Of a stretch of DNA of 64,000 nt, positions 37,718 through 46,219 are shown in pieces (position 1 is the first letter of the stretch; each line of letters opens with the position of its first letter). Under the pieces are notes generated by a model. It saw only the letters and a program-made list of their open reading frames with translations, did not search any database and was not told the origin of the DNA. A program made the position numbers and the translations under genes. This DNA is from Rhodospirillaceae bacterium. Lineage in GTDB: Bacteria; Pseudomonadota; Alphaproteobacteria; Reyranellales; Reyranellaceae. Where the stretch lies: contig WOUR01000010.1 of assembly GCA_009772935.1 (NCBI GenBank), positions 1 through 64,000 on the forward strand, in the 5' to 3' direction.

Positions 37718-38590
37718 CTAGCGCAGGAATCGCTTCTCGTTTTCCTTTACCGTGCCCATTCCCTGCAAATCGAATACCGCGTCCACCGTGGCAATACTCG
37801 CCTCCACGCCGTGGATGCCGCCGTCCTCGCGGATCTGCGCGAAGGTCGCCCGCATCGCACCGACGGCAGCCCGGATCGCATGATTGCCCCAGATCAGCAG
37901 GCCGACCTTCCGAAGTTCGCGCACCCGCGCCACCGTCATCTGCGGATAGGCAGTCGGCACCAGCGCGATAGGCACCTTGCCGTCCCAGGCCTTGATGAAG
38001 GCCTCGATCTCGTCGGGCGTCTTCTGCTTGGAATGGACCAGGATCAGGTCGGCGCCCGCGGCCTCGTAGGCCCGTGCCCGCTTCAGCGCCTCGTCCTGGC
38101 CGAGACCCGCGATCAGCGCCTCGGTGCGCGCCACGACGACGAGGTCCGGATCGCGCCGCGCCGAACGCGCCGCCTCGATCTTGCCCTGGAACTCCTCGAT
38201 GCGGACCATGTCCTGGCGGCCACCGGCGATCAGGCTGGTGACCTTGGGGAAGCTCTTGTCCTCCATCACGATCGCGCCCACGCCGGCGCGCTCGTACTGC
38301 TCGACGGCATAGAGGACGTTGATGGCGTTGCCGAAGCCGGTGTCGATGTCGGCCACCACGGGGAGACCCGAGCGCTCGGCCATGGCGCGGGTCATGTCGA
38401 GATGCTGGGTCATCGACACGATGCTGACGTCGGGCACGCCGTACAGGGCGGACAGTTCGAACCCCGACGCCCAGATCGCGTCGAAGCCCGCCTCGGCGGC
38501 AAGCATCGCCGAGAGCGGGCTGTGCGCCGCCATCGCCTCGACGAGTCCCTTGTCGGCCATCACCTTCCGCAGCCTGGTGCCCGCTCCCAT
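37718..38590 (-). CDS. Phosphonopyruvate hydrolase-like enzyme (isocitrate lyase/PEP mutase superfamily)
   Basis: A 290-residue TIM-barrel enzyme. The order of motifs follows phosphonopyruvate hydrolase (PPH): AAHSPLSAMLAAEAGFDAIW, ASGFELSALYGVPD, VADIDTGFGNAINV with metal-binding acids, and IVMEDKSFPKVTSL. GGRQDMVRIEEFQGKIEAA, LVHSKQKTPDEIEAFIK and GNHAIRAAVGAMR follow. In PEP mutase the gating loop reads EDKxFPKxNS; here it is threonine (KVTS), which I recall as the PPH form. PPH splits phosphonopyruvate into pyruvate and phosphate. Other superfamily members (oxaloacetate or methylisocitrate type) are less likely from the loop. The ATG at 38590 is 8 bp after atp12; pccB starts 48 bp downstream. 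No other phosphonate gene is visible. Confidence 0.75.
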   Translation of the reverse strand: MGAGTRLRKVMADKGLVEAMAAHSPLSAMLAAEAGFDAIWASGFELSALYGVPDVSIVSMTQHLDMTRAMAERSGLPVVADIDTGFGNAINVLYAVEQYERAGVGAIVMEDKSFPKVTSLIAGGRQDMVRIEEFQGKIEAARSARRDPDLVVVARTEALIAGLGQDEALKRARAYEAAGADLILVHSKQKTPDEIEAFIKAWDGKVPIALVPTAYPQMTVARVRELRKVGLLIWGNHAIRAAVGAMRATFAQIREDGGIHGVEASIATVDAVFDLQGMGTVKENEKRFLR

Positions 38591-38598
38591 GATCCCTC

Positions 38599-39315
38599 TC
38601 AGCCGCGCAGACGCGCGTTTTCCAGAAGTGAAAGAAAGCGCGCGCACGCCTCGATGTCCCGGCGTACGCCCTCGCGCTGCTTCTCCGCGATCGGATCGTC
38701 GCCCCAGCGATCCACCTGGTAGAGTTCGTCCATCTGGGCGGCGGCAAAGGCGCCGGCGGCATCGAGGCGCCCCTCCGACACCGCCAGCCCGATCACCACC
38801 GAGCCCGCCGTGTGGGTGAGATTGTAGAGCGCCGAAAGGGCCAGATCGCCGTGAGCCGACACCGCCTCGCCAAGCCTCGCCTTCGCTTCTTCAGGCTGGT
38901 CCACGAAGCCGATTCCGTCGGCCGTCACCAGCCGGGCGCCGTGGCGCTCGGCGGCCCAGTCCAGCAAGGGCTGCCACAACTCCTGCTGCAGCTTCACCAG
39001 GCTGTCCGGCGCCGTCGCGCGATAGCAAAGGAGATCCGAGCCGGCATACTTGGCCGTGTCGGCGATCACGTCGGCGCGCCGAGCCATGACGCGGTCGATA
39101 CCGGTCGCGGCGAGACGTGTGAGCGGCAGGTGGGCGGCATTGATCTCGGCCTTCTCGGGCACCGCCGCCCATTCGGCGGCGATGGCCTCGGCGAGCGCCC
39201 GCGTCGGCACGACCAGGATCGCCTTGGCCGGTGTCCGCATGGGCTTGCCATCGAGCAGGACGCGAAATCCGTCCTCGCCCTCTTCGACGCCCGTATCCTT
39301 GTAGAAGCGCTTCAT
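38599..39315 (-). CDS. Atp12-family F1-ATPase assembly chaperone
   Basis: A 238-residue Atp12-type chaperone, the bacterial relative of the mitochondrial factor that holds the F1 alpha subunit. Marks: MKRFYKDTGVEEGEDGFRVLLDGKPMRTPAKA at the start, LAEAIAAEWAAVPEKAEINAAHLPLTRLAATGIDRV in the middle, and SDLLCYRATAPDSLVKLQQELWQPLLDWAAERHGA and VDRWGDDPIAEKQREGVRRDIEACARFLSLLENARL at the end. It is found almost only in alphaproteobacteria and mitochondria, supporting the taxonomic call. It lies downstream of asmA (98-bp gap) and immediately upstream of the PPH-like gene. Confidence 0.93.
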   Translation of the reverse strand: MKRFYKDTGVEEGEDGFRVLLDGKPMRTPAKAILVVPTRALAEAIAAEWAAVPEKAEINAAHLPLTRLAATGIDRVMARRADVIADTAKYAGSDLLCYRATAPDSLVKLQQELWQPLLDWAAERHGARLVTADGIGFVDQPEEAKARLGEAVSAHGDLALSALYNLTHTAGSVVIGLAVSEGRLDAAGAFAAAQMDELYQVDRWGDDPIAEKQREGVRRDIEACARFLSLLENARLRG

Positions 39316-39413
39316 TCAGCTCCCGGTCAAATCACGCTGCGGAACTCCCCGTTCTCCTGTCGCAACGTGGCGTCGGGATTACACGCGGTGCGGGGCCGCC
39401 GACAAGACCGCGG

Positions 39414-41384
39414 TTAGCGGCCCTGACTGCGCTGCGGACCAGGCGTCTTCACTTGCGGCCGCGAGGCCCGCTGGCGGACGTCCGACGTCGGCGCCGGCAT
39501 CTGGGCCCGCAGACCGGGCCGCAGGGCCTCCACGCGGGGCGCCAGCACGGCGCAGGCGTTGGCGCCGGCCTGCCGGCCCGCCTGGGCGACCTGCGCCACG
39601 AGGCTGGGAATCGGGCCGCCACCGACCAGGATGCGCATCGGCACGGCGAGCGCCGCGTTGTGAGGGTCGCGCGCCTCGGGCGCCAGGATGAACTCCCAGC
39701 CGTCGGTGCGAAGGTGGAAATAGCCGCCGCCGATCAGCACGCCGCGCGGCGTGTCGACGACCAGGCGGCGGAGGTTGGCGACACCGCTGCTGACCTCGAA
39801 ACGCCCGGCAATGCAGTTGAACGGCACGCCGGCATCGGTGCCGCCCAGCAGCCGCTGAGTCTCCGGCGGCCAGTTGGCGAGCTGGCTCTGCGGCCAAAGG
39901 CCCTTGCCCATGGCGACGTCGATCGAGCCGTTGGCCGTGTTCAGGGCATCGCGCGTCGTGCGGCCACCGCCCCGCAGTCGAAGGTCGATATCGGCAACAC
40001 CGTCGCGCAGGCCGAGGTCCAGGCCCAGCAGGGTCGAGAGTTCCCCCAGGGAGACGCGATTGGCCGTGGCTGTCAACGTGGTCTGCCCGATGCGGCCCGC
40101 CGGATCGTAGACGAGATCGACGCCGGCGGAACCGCCGCCGACGGTCGCCGCCGCGCGGAAGGTGAAGCGCGTTTCGCCCGACGCCAGCGTCACCGACGCG
40201 TTCTGCATCTTGGCGCCCAGGCCCACGACCTCGCCCAGCCTCACCGTCACCGCGAGGGTCGACCGGCCGAGCCAGCTTGCGGAGAACGGCAGCGCCGGAA
40301 TGAGGCGTGGCTGCTGCATCGGCGCCGTCGCGGGTGCCGCGGGCGCGGCGCCTGCGGGCGGGGCCTTCAGTTCCGACACGTCGAGGCGCGTTATGTCGGC
40401 ATTCACGATGATGGTCGGATGGCCCTTGCGGTCGACACGGAAAAGCGCCTCGCCGGCGGCCTCGCTCGAACCGACCTTCAATGACGTGACCTCGACCTTG
40501 AAACCGTTGCGCTGCGTCGAGGCCTTGCTGTTCATCACATAGGGACCGCCCGCCGGAACCGGCAGGCGAACATAGGGCCCTAGTACCGAAACGTCGGGCC
40601 CCTCTGAATTGACCTGCAGAGACGTGCCCTTGGCATTGATGCTGCCCTTGATCGAAACCCTGCCGCCGTCGAAGCCGCCCTGCAGATCGATGTTGCCCGG
40701 CAATCCGGCCATCCAGCCGTTGAACGACCCGGCCGTGCCCGTGAGTTCCATCGGCACGCCCTGCGCCACGCCGAACCGTCCCTCGACCTGCAGCGTCTGG
40801 TTCGGCGCCGGCGACTTGAAGGTTGCACTCGGAATCTCGAGCACGACCGGCGGCCGGCCGGCGCCTTCAGAGACGGTCAGGACCGAGTCGCGGACCTCGA
40901 TGTTGTTGATCCACGGAAAAGCCGCGGCGGTCCGAAGCTTGAGCGAGCGGTTCTCCGCGGGATGCGGGCCCGATCCATCGGGCGGCGGTAACATTTCCAG
41001 GTTGGAGTCGCCCACATCGTTGCGTTCGACCAGGATGTCCGCGCCCTCGAGCAGGATGCGCCCGATCCGGACCTCGCCGAGAAGCAGCGAAAACGGGTCC
41101 AGGAAAAGCGTCATGCGCCGGACGCGCGCCAGTTCGGGCCGGGAACCCCACGCTGCGTTGGAGAGCGTGACGCCTTCGGCCACCATCGCCGGCTCGCTGC
41201 CCAGCTTGACGGAGAGCGGCACGCGGGCGGCCAGTTCGCGCCCCGTGACCTTGCGGACCTGTTCGGTCATGCGCGCCTGATAGCGCGAGAGGTCCCTGGT
41301 CGCGGCCCACACGACGCCGACGACGGCGACGATCGGCACCGCCACCGCCGTGATCACCGCCACGCGCTTCCAGGGAATCCGCAT
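39414..41384 (-). CDS. AsmA-family protein
   Basis: A 656-residue, probably inner-membrane-anchored periplasmic protein. It has an N-terminal membrane helix (VAVITAVAVPIVAVVGVVWAA, about 7-27), then the AsmA start pattern TGRELAARVPLSVKLGSEPAMVAEGVTLSNAAWGSRPELARVRRMTLFLDPFSLLLGEVRIGRILLEGADILVER. The C-terminal AsmA region includes IDLRLRGGGRTTRDALNTANGSIDVAMGKG. Members are repeating beta-groove proteins now linked to lipid transport to the outer membrane. A proline/alanine linker occurs near 340 and the last 25 residues are basic. The ATG at 41384 sits 16 bp after the pseudouridine synthase gene. Confidence 0.9.
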   Translation of the reverse strand: MRIPWKRVAVITAVAVPIVAVVGVVWAATRDLSRYQARMTEQVRKVTGRELAARVPLSVKLGSEPAMVAEGVTLSNAAWGSRPELARVRRMTLFLDPFSLLLGEVRIGRILLEGADILVERNDVGDSNLEMLPPPDGSGPHPAENRSLKLRTAAAFPWINNIEVRDSVLTVSEGAGRPPVVLEIPSATFKSPAPNQTLQVEGRFGVAQGVPMELTGTAGSFNGWMAGLPGNIDLQGGFDGGRVSIKGSINAKGTSLQVNSEGPDVSVLGPYVRLPVPAGGPYVMNSKASTQRNGFKVEVTSLKVGSSEAAGEALFRVDRKGHPTIIVNADITRLDVSELKAPPAGAAPAAPATAPMQQPRLIPALPFSASWLGRSTLAVTVRLGEVVGLGAKMQNASVTLASGETRFTFRAAATVGGGSAGVDLVYDPAGRIGQTTLTATANRVSLGELSTLLGLDLGLRDGVADIDLRLRGGGRTTRDALNTANGSIDVAMGKGLWPQSQLANWPPETQRLLGGTDAGVPFNCIAGRFEVSSGVANLRRLVVDTPRGVLIGGGYFHLRTDGWEFILAPEARDPHNAALAVPMRILVGGGPIPSLVAQVAQAGRQAGANACAVLAPRVEALRPGLRAQMPAPTSDVRQRASRPQVKTPGPQRSQGR

Positions 41385-41400
41385 CCCGATCGATTCTCGC

Positions 41401-42411
41401 TCAAACCCCGTCCGTCGAAAAGCCAAATGCCTCGACGGTGCGGCGGAAGTGAGGTGGCGGCTCGGCTTGTGCCCTGAGTTCTCCCTTGCCCGACGGATGC
41501 GGCAGCGACAGCCGGCGGGCGTGGAGATGAAGCCGGCGCGAGTCGGCGATCGCCGCCAGCAGCGCTTCCTCGCCGCCGTACTTGCGGTCTCCGAGGATCG
41601 GACAGCCGATGGCGGCACAGTGAACGCGAAGCTGATGGGTCCGGCCGGTGCGCGGCCACAGCGCCAGCAAGGCGGCGCGCTGGCCGGCCCGGTCGATCAC
41701 GCGGAAGTGCGTCAGCGCCTTCTGGCCGTTCTCCTCGTCGACCTGCATCAGTTCCCGGTCGAAGGCGCCTGGCCGCTTGGCCAGGGGCAGGTTGATCGCC
41801 CCCTCCTTCTTGGGCGGCACGCCGACGACGATGGCCCAGTAGAGCTTCTCGGTCTCGCGGTCCCGGAACGACTCGGCCAGCCGCTTGGCCGCCTGGCCCG
41901 TCCGCGCGATCAGCAACAGGCCGCTCGTGTCCTTGTCGAGCCGGTGGACCAGGCGCGGCCGCTGCTCGAAGCCGAAGCGCAGCGCATCCAGCATCCCGTC
42001 GATGTGCTTCTCCGTGCCGCTGCCGCCCTGCACCGCCAACCCGGGCGGCTTGTTCAGCACGATCACGTGATCGTCGCGATGGATCACCATGCCCTGTATT
42101 TCGGCGGCGTCGCGGTCCGAGACGGTCGACGGAGATGTCGACGCCGCCTTGGGCTTCGGCGACGGCGAATTCGTCACACCCGGCGGCAGGCGGACCGACT
42201 GCCCCGGTTCGACCCGGTCCTTGCCCTCGGTCCGCTTGCCGTCGATCCGGACCTGGCCGGTGCGCAGGAGCTTCTGCAGCGCACCGTGGCTCAACTCGGG
42301 AAAGTGGCGCTGGAACCAGCGATCGAGGCGCATTCCGGCTTCGTCGTCGGTGACGGCGCGAGACTGCACCTGGGTCTGTCGGCTACCACCGGTCGCGGGG
42401 CTTTGGCTCAT
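41401..42411 (-). CDS. 23S rRNA pseudouridine synthase, RluC/RluD family
   Basis: A 336-residue enzyme converting uridines in 23S rRNA to pseudouridine. An N-terminal S4 RNA-binding domain (MRLDRWFQRHFPELSHGALQKLLRTGQVRIDGKRTE, about 27-62) is followed by the catalytic domain with HRLDKDTSGLLLIART (catalytic Asp). LYWAIVVG, LALWPRTGRTHQLRVHCAAIGCPILGDRKYGG and LHLHARRLSLPHPSGKGEL complete it. The domain order and the alphaproteobacterial neighbourhood (upstream of atp12) favour the RluC type. I use the ATG at 42411; a TTG seven codons upstream is possible. It is the first gene of the long minus-strand run down to acyP. Confidence 0.9.
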   Translation of the reverse strand: MSQSPATGGSRQTQVQSRAVTDDEAGMRLDRWFQRHFPELSHGALQKLLRTGQVRIDGKRTEGKDRVEPGQSVRLPPGVTNSPSPKPKAASTSPSTVSDRDAAEIQGMVIHRDDHVIVLNKPPGLAVQGGSGTEKHIDGMLDALRFGFEQRPRLVHRLDKDTSGLLLIARTGQAAKRLAESFRDRETEKLYWAIVVGVPPKKEGAINLPLAKRPGAFDRELMQVDEENGQKALTHFRVIDRAGQRAALLALWPRTGRTHQLRVHCAAIGCPILGDRKYGGEEALLAAIADSRRLHLHARRLSLPHPSGKGELRAQAEPPPHFRRTVEAFGFSTDGV

Positions 42412-42446
42412 GGCGCGCAAACTACGGGACAAGCTACACAGGGTCC

Positions 42447-43337
42447 ATGGAATCGGTGTCCTTCGACACGCTGACGTTCGACCATCCGACGGCCTGCCGT
42501 CCGGCGCGAATCTCCGCGACCCTGCACATTCCTCCCGAGAGGCCCGACCGGGTGCCGTGCATGGTCATCCTGACCAGCAGCGCCGGCGTCCAGCGCCACC
42601 GCGAGCACTATTATGCCGAGCTCTTGAACGCCGCCGGCGCCGCGGCACTGATCGTCGACAGTCTCAGGAGCCGCGGCGTTCGCCGCACGGTGGCCGACCA
42701 GAGCCTGGTTTCGGCGGCCCAGATGGAGGGCGACGCCTTCGCCGCCCTCGCCCTGCTCCGGGCCGACCACCGGATCGATCCGGCGAGGATCGGCATCATG
42801 GGCGTCTCCAAGGGTGGGGTGGCGACGCTCAACGCCGCCCTCGCCGTACGCCAGCGCTGGCGACGCGACTTCCCGCACCTGTTCGACATCCATGTCGCCC
42901 TCTGTCCCGGCGCGACCGCCCAGCATCGCGACGCCAGCACGCACGGACGGCCGATGTTCTTCATGCTGGCCGCCAAGGACGACTACACCCCGGCCGAACT
43001 GGCGATCGAATACGCCAAACGCATGCGCTCGGCCGGCAACGACCGGATCCGGGTGAAGGTCTATGGCGGCGCCCACCACGGATGGGAATCGCTGGGACCC
43101 GTCTTCGACATCAAGGACGCCGAGAACTGGTCGTGCTGCCGCAACATCATCGAGGACGACGGGCGTCACTTCGTGCCCGCGCTCGGACTGGCGCTGGACG
43201 AGCCCGAGTTCCAGGCCTGGGCGCGAACCCACTGCGTCACCCGCGGCGCCCGTGCGGGCGGCGGCACGGCCGATCTGAAGCAGCGTGCCAGCGCCGACCT
43301 GATTGCCTTCCTGGCCGTTCACGGATTCGTGCGCTGA
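42447..43337 (+). CDS. Dienelactone hydrolase-like alpha/beta hydrolase
   Basis: A 296-residue alpha/beta hydrolase. The nucleophile elbow GIMGVSKGGVATLNAAL has serine where classical dienelactone hydrolases have cysteine. The acid is in MLAAKDDYTPAELA and the histidine in VYGGAHHGWESLGP. A segment with two adjacent cysteines (ENWSCCRNII) lies near 235. There is no signal peptide. Substrate is unknown: the Ser form suggests an esterase or peptidase-like activity rather than dienelactone cleavage. It starts 35 bp from the divergent pseudouridine synthase and ends 35 bp before the L,D-transpeptidase; the promoter of that next gene overlaps its last codons and stop. Confidence 0.85.
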   Translation: MESVSFDTLTFDHPTACRPARISATLHIPPERPDRVPCMVILTSSAGVQRHREHYYAELLNAAGAAALIVDSLRSRGVRRTVADQSLVSAAQMEGDAFAALALLRADHRIDPARIGIMGVSKGGVATLNAALAVRQRWRRDFPHLFDIHVALCPGATAQHRDASTHGRPMFFMLAAKDDYTPAELAIEYAKRMRSAGNDRIRVKVYGGAHHGWESLGPVFDIKDAENWSCCRNIIEDDGRHFVPALGLALDEPEFQAWARTHCVTRGARAGGGTADLKQRASADLIAFLAVHGFVR

Positions 43338-43366
43338 TGGACGAATCGGCCGATTCTCCTTATAAT
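43338..43366 (+). promoter_or_regulatory. Probable promoter of the L,D-transpeptidase gene (leaderless)
   Basis: TGGACG (43338-43343) and a perfect TATAAT (43361-43366) are separated by 17 bases. The expected transcription start falls at about 43372-43374, that is, at the GTG start codon at 43373. The -35 box covers the stop region of the upstream gene. Confidence 0.65.
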
Positions 43367-43372
43367 TGAACT

Positions 43373-44860
43373 GTGAATCGATTGAATTTTTGCGCCGCTT
43401 TCCTGGCGTTCGCGCTCTCCTTTTCGGGAGCATCGTCCTCCTATGCATCGGGCGTCCTGTGGACCGGATCCGCCCCCGCAACCGCACGTGCCGAGGCCCT
43501 GCTGAAGGCACTGCGCGGCGCCGGTGACCACGGGCTGGATCCCGCCTGGTACAACCTCTCCGACGTCGAGAAGGCCCTGGCGCCAGGCGCCGATCCGGCC
43601 GCGGCCGAAGCCCTGCTGTCGGCGGCCTTCGTCGCCTATGCCAGCGACGTCTCGACTGGCCGCGTCCGTGCCAACCGTGTCGACAAGGAAATCGACATCA
43701 TCCAGCGCAAGGCCGACAAGGCCGAGCTGCTCCAGGCGGCGGCCGACGCGCCCGACTTCGCGGCCTATCTCGCCACGCTGCCGCCCAAGGGCGACTACCC
43801 GGCGCTGCAGAAGGCGCTCGCGGCCTGGCGCGAGAAGAAGACCCGCACGACCTATACCGCCATGCCCGACGGCAGCGCGCTGAAGCCCGGCATGATCGAC
43901 GCCCGCGTGCCCGTCCTGCGCAAGCGCCTGGCCGAACTCGACTTCACGGTGCCGCCGGCCGGCGCCGTCGCCGACCTCTACGACGAGCCGCTGGTCGGCG
44001 TGGTCAAGTCGTACCAGGAGATGAAGGGCCTGACCGTCGACGGCGTCATCGGCGCCAAGACAATCCGGTCGCTCAACACCACGATCGACGAGCGCATCGA
44101 CCAGATCGTCGCCAATCTCGAGCGCCGCCGCTGGCTGCCGGAGGATCTGGGCAGCCGCTTCGTCTACGTGAACACCGGCGACTATTCGATGGTGTTCGTG
44201 AACGAGGGCAAGGTCGCCTTCCAGAGCCAGGTCATCGTCGGCACGCCGAAGGACCCGACGCCCGAGATCCAGTCGACCATGCGCGGCTTCCAGACCAACC
44301 CCTACTGGACGGTGCCGCCGTCGATCGCCGGCGAGGAATATCTGCCGATGCTGCGGCGTGACCCCAACGCCCTGGCCGGCAACGGCTTCAAGATCTTCGC
44401 GAGCTGGAGCCACGACGAGGAGATCGATCCCAACACGATCGACTGGGGCTCCATCCATCCCAAGGCCTTCCCCTATCGCATCCGGCAGGATTCGGGGGCT
44501 TCGAACGCGCTGGGCTACATCTTCTTCCCGTTCAACAACAAGTACGGGATCTACATGCACGACACGGCGAGCCGCTGGCTGTTCACCGAGGGCAGCCGCA
44601 ACTTCAGCCACGGCTGCATCCGCCTGCAGAACCCGCTCGACTTCGTCGAGAAGGTCTTCAACGGCAAGAACGGCTTCAGCAAGGACCGGGTCCAGCAGGT
44701 GATCCGGGACGGCCAGCAGGCCCACTACACCTTTCCGGAGCCGATCACGCTCTACGTGACCTACCGGACCGTCAGCGCCAATGCCGAGGGCGTGCCGACC
44801 TTCCGCGACGACGTCTACGGCCGCGACCGCCGCGTGGTGCGGGCGATGGCTAGGCCTTGA
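43373..44860 (+). CDS. L,D-transpeptidase (YcbB/LdtD-like)
   Basis: A 495-residue periplasmic enzyme making 3-3 peptidoglycan cross-links or attaching proteins to the wall. Order: a signal peptide (LNFCAAFLAFALSFSGASSSYASG); a scaffold region (about 30-170); a peptidoglycan-binding domain (VVKSYQEMKGLTVDGVIGAKTIRSLN, about 210-240); and the catalytic YkuD domain ending in MHDTASRWLFTEGSRNFSHGCIRLQNP. Catalytic Cys415 lies in SHGCIR. The lid region NPYWTVPPSIAGEEYLP is the YcbB-type arrangement. The GTG start has no ribosome-binding site but lies where transcription should begin, so the mRNA is probably leaderless. Confidence 0.93.
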   Translation: MNRLNFCAAFLAFALSFSGASSSYASGVLWTGSAPATARAEALLKALRGAGDHGLDPAWYNLSDVEKALAPGADPAAAEALLSAAFVAYASDVSTGRVRANRVDKEIDIIQRKADKAELLQAAADAPDFAAYLATLPPKGDYPALQKALAAWREKKTRTTYTAMPDGSALKPGMIDARVPVLRKRLAELDFTVPPAGAVADLYDEPLVGVVKSYQEMKGLTVDGVIGAKTIRSLNTTIDERIDQIVANLERRRWLPEDLGSRFVYVNTGDYSMVFVNEGKVAFQSQVIVGTPKDPTPEIQSTMRGFQTNPYWTVPPSIAGEEYLPMLRRDPNALAGNGFKIFASWSHDEEIDPNTIDWGSIHPKAFPYRIRQDSGASNALGYIFFPFNNKYGIYMHDTASRWLFTEGSRNFSHGCIRLQNPLDFVEKVFNGKNGFSKDRVQQVIRDGQQAHYTFPEPITLYVTYRTVSANAEGVPTFRDDVYGRDRRVVRAMARP

Positions 44861-44876
44861 AACGGAGCTGCTCATC

Positions 44877-44904
44877 GGAGCGCGCCACTCCAGCGGCGCG
44901 CTCC
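44877..44904. repeat. Perfect intergenic hairpin, relative of the 14393-14466 repeat
   Basis: GGAGCGCGCC (44877-44886) pairs perfectly with GGCGCGCTCC (44895-44904) around an 8-nt loop. It lies between the convergent ends of the L,D-transpeptidase and rarA genes. Bases 44877-44893 match 17 of 17 with the reverse complement of 14450-14466. Confidence 0.82.
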
Positions 44905-44909
44905 CTTGA

Positions 44910-46199
44910 TCACCGTTTCTTTTCCCTGAGCTTCTTCCAGTATTCCAGCCGCTTCACGATCTCGCGCTCGAAGCCGCGTTCGACGGGTTGATAGAACTCC
45001 TCGCGCGCCATGCCGTCGGGAAAGTAATTCTGGCCGGAAAAGCCGTCGGCGGCATTGTGGTCGTACTCGTACCCCTTGCCGTAGCCGATCTCCCTCATGA
45101 GCTTGGTCGGCGCATTCAGGATATGCATCGGTGGCGTCAGCGACCCGTGCGTCTTGGCGGCGCGCTTGGCGGCCCCGAAGGCGACATAGGCCGCGTTCGA
45201 TTTGGGCGCGGTGCCGAGATAGATCACCGCCTGCGCGATTGCGAGCTCGCCTTCGGGTGAGCCCAGGCGCTCGTAGGTCTCCCATGCCGCCAGCGTCTGG
45301 GTCAGCGCCTGCGGATCGGCCATGCCGATATCCTCGACGGCGAAGCGCACCAGCCGTCGGGCAATGTACTTGGGATCCTCGCCACCATCGAGCATGCGGG
45401 CGAACCAGTAGAGAGCGGCATCGACGTCCGACCCGCGCAGCGACTTGTGAAGCGCGCTGATCAGATTGTAGTGCGCTTCCTGCCCCTTGTCGTAGAGCGG
45501 CGCGCGCTTCTGCAGCAGCGTCGCCAGCCGCGCCGGCGGCACCGGCCCCTTGTCCTTTAGTTGCGCGAGCTGCTCGGCGAGTCCGATCATGTAACGCCCG
45601 TCACCGTCGGCCATGGCGAACAGCGCCTGCCGCCCTTGCTCGTCGACCGGCAGCTTACGGTCGATCGCCTCCTCCACTCGCGCCAGCAGAGTCGACAGTG
45701 CGCCGTCGTCGAGACGCCGCAGGACCAGCACCTGGCAGCGCGACAGGAGCGCGGCGTTCAGCTCGAAGGACGGGTTTTCGGTGGTGGCACCGATCAGCGT
45801 AACCGTGCCGTCCTCGACATAGGGCAGGAAGCCGTCCTGCTGGGCGCGGTTGAAGCGATGGATCTCGTCGACGAAGAGCAAGGTGCCCTTGCCATCCTTG
45901 CGGCGCTGACGGGCCGCCTCGAACACGCGGCGCAAGTCGGCGACGCCGGAAAAGACCGCCGACAGCGGCTCGAAGTGCAGGTCGACCGCCTCGGCCAACA
46001 GGCGGGCAATGGTGGTCTTGCCGCAGCCCGGTGGCCCCCACAGGATCAGCGAGCCGAGCTTGCGGGCCTCGAGCATGCGGCCGAGCGGCCCCTCGGGCCC
46101 GAGCAGGTGGTCCTGGCCCAGGATCTCGCCCAGCGCCTTGGGACGCAGGCGTTCGGCAAGCGGGGTCGGGGCGAGCGAGGCGAAGAGTTCAGCCGGCAC
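44910..46199 (-). CDS. rarA: Replication-associated recombination protein RarA (MgsA)
   Basis: A 429-residue AAA+ ATPase acting at stalled replication forks. Motifs: LAERLRPKALGEILGQDHLLGPEGPLGRMLE at the N-terminus, Walker A WGPPGCGKTTIARLLAE, Walker B TLLFVDEIHRFNRAQQDGFLPYVEDG, sensor 1 LIGATTENPSFELNAALLSRCQV, and the C-terminal tetramerisation domain with HYNLISALHKSLRGSDVDAALYWFARMLDGGEDPKYIARRLVRFA. It has the same strand and near spacing as the Deg protease upstream (20 bp), a pairing common in alphaproteobacteria. Confidence 0.96.
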   Translation of the reverse strand: MPAELFASLAPTPLAERLRPKALGEILGQDHLLGPEGPLGRMLEARKLGSLILWGPPGCGKTTIARLLAEAVDLHFEPLSAVFSGVADLRRVFEAARQRRKDGKGTLLFVDEIHRFNRAQQDGFLPYVEDGTVTLIGATTENPSFELNAALLSRCQVLVLRRLDDGALSTLLARVEEAIDRKLPVDEQGRQALFAMADGDGRYMIGLAEQLAQLKDKGPVPPARLATLLQKRAPLYDKGQEAHYNLISALHKSLRGSDVDAALYWFARMLDGGEDPKYIARRLVRFAVEDIGMADPQALTQTLAAWETYERLGSPEGELAIAQAVIYLGTAPKSNAAYVAFGAAKRAAKTHGSLTPPMHILNAPTKLMREIGYGKGYEYDHNAADGFSGQNYFPDGMAREEFYQPVERGFEREIVKRLEYWKKLREKKR

Positions 46200-46219
46200 G
46201 GCCCGACGCTTTCAGGGGG

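Noticed and set aside
35984..38722. A 912-codon open frame on the plus strand opposite pccB and the PPH-like gene
   Set aside because: It is an antisense shadow caused by high GC and few stop codons. It has no ribosome-binding site or recognisable domain, and the minus-strand genes under it match known families over their full length.
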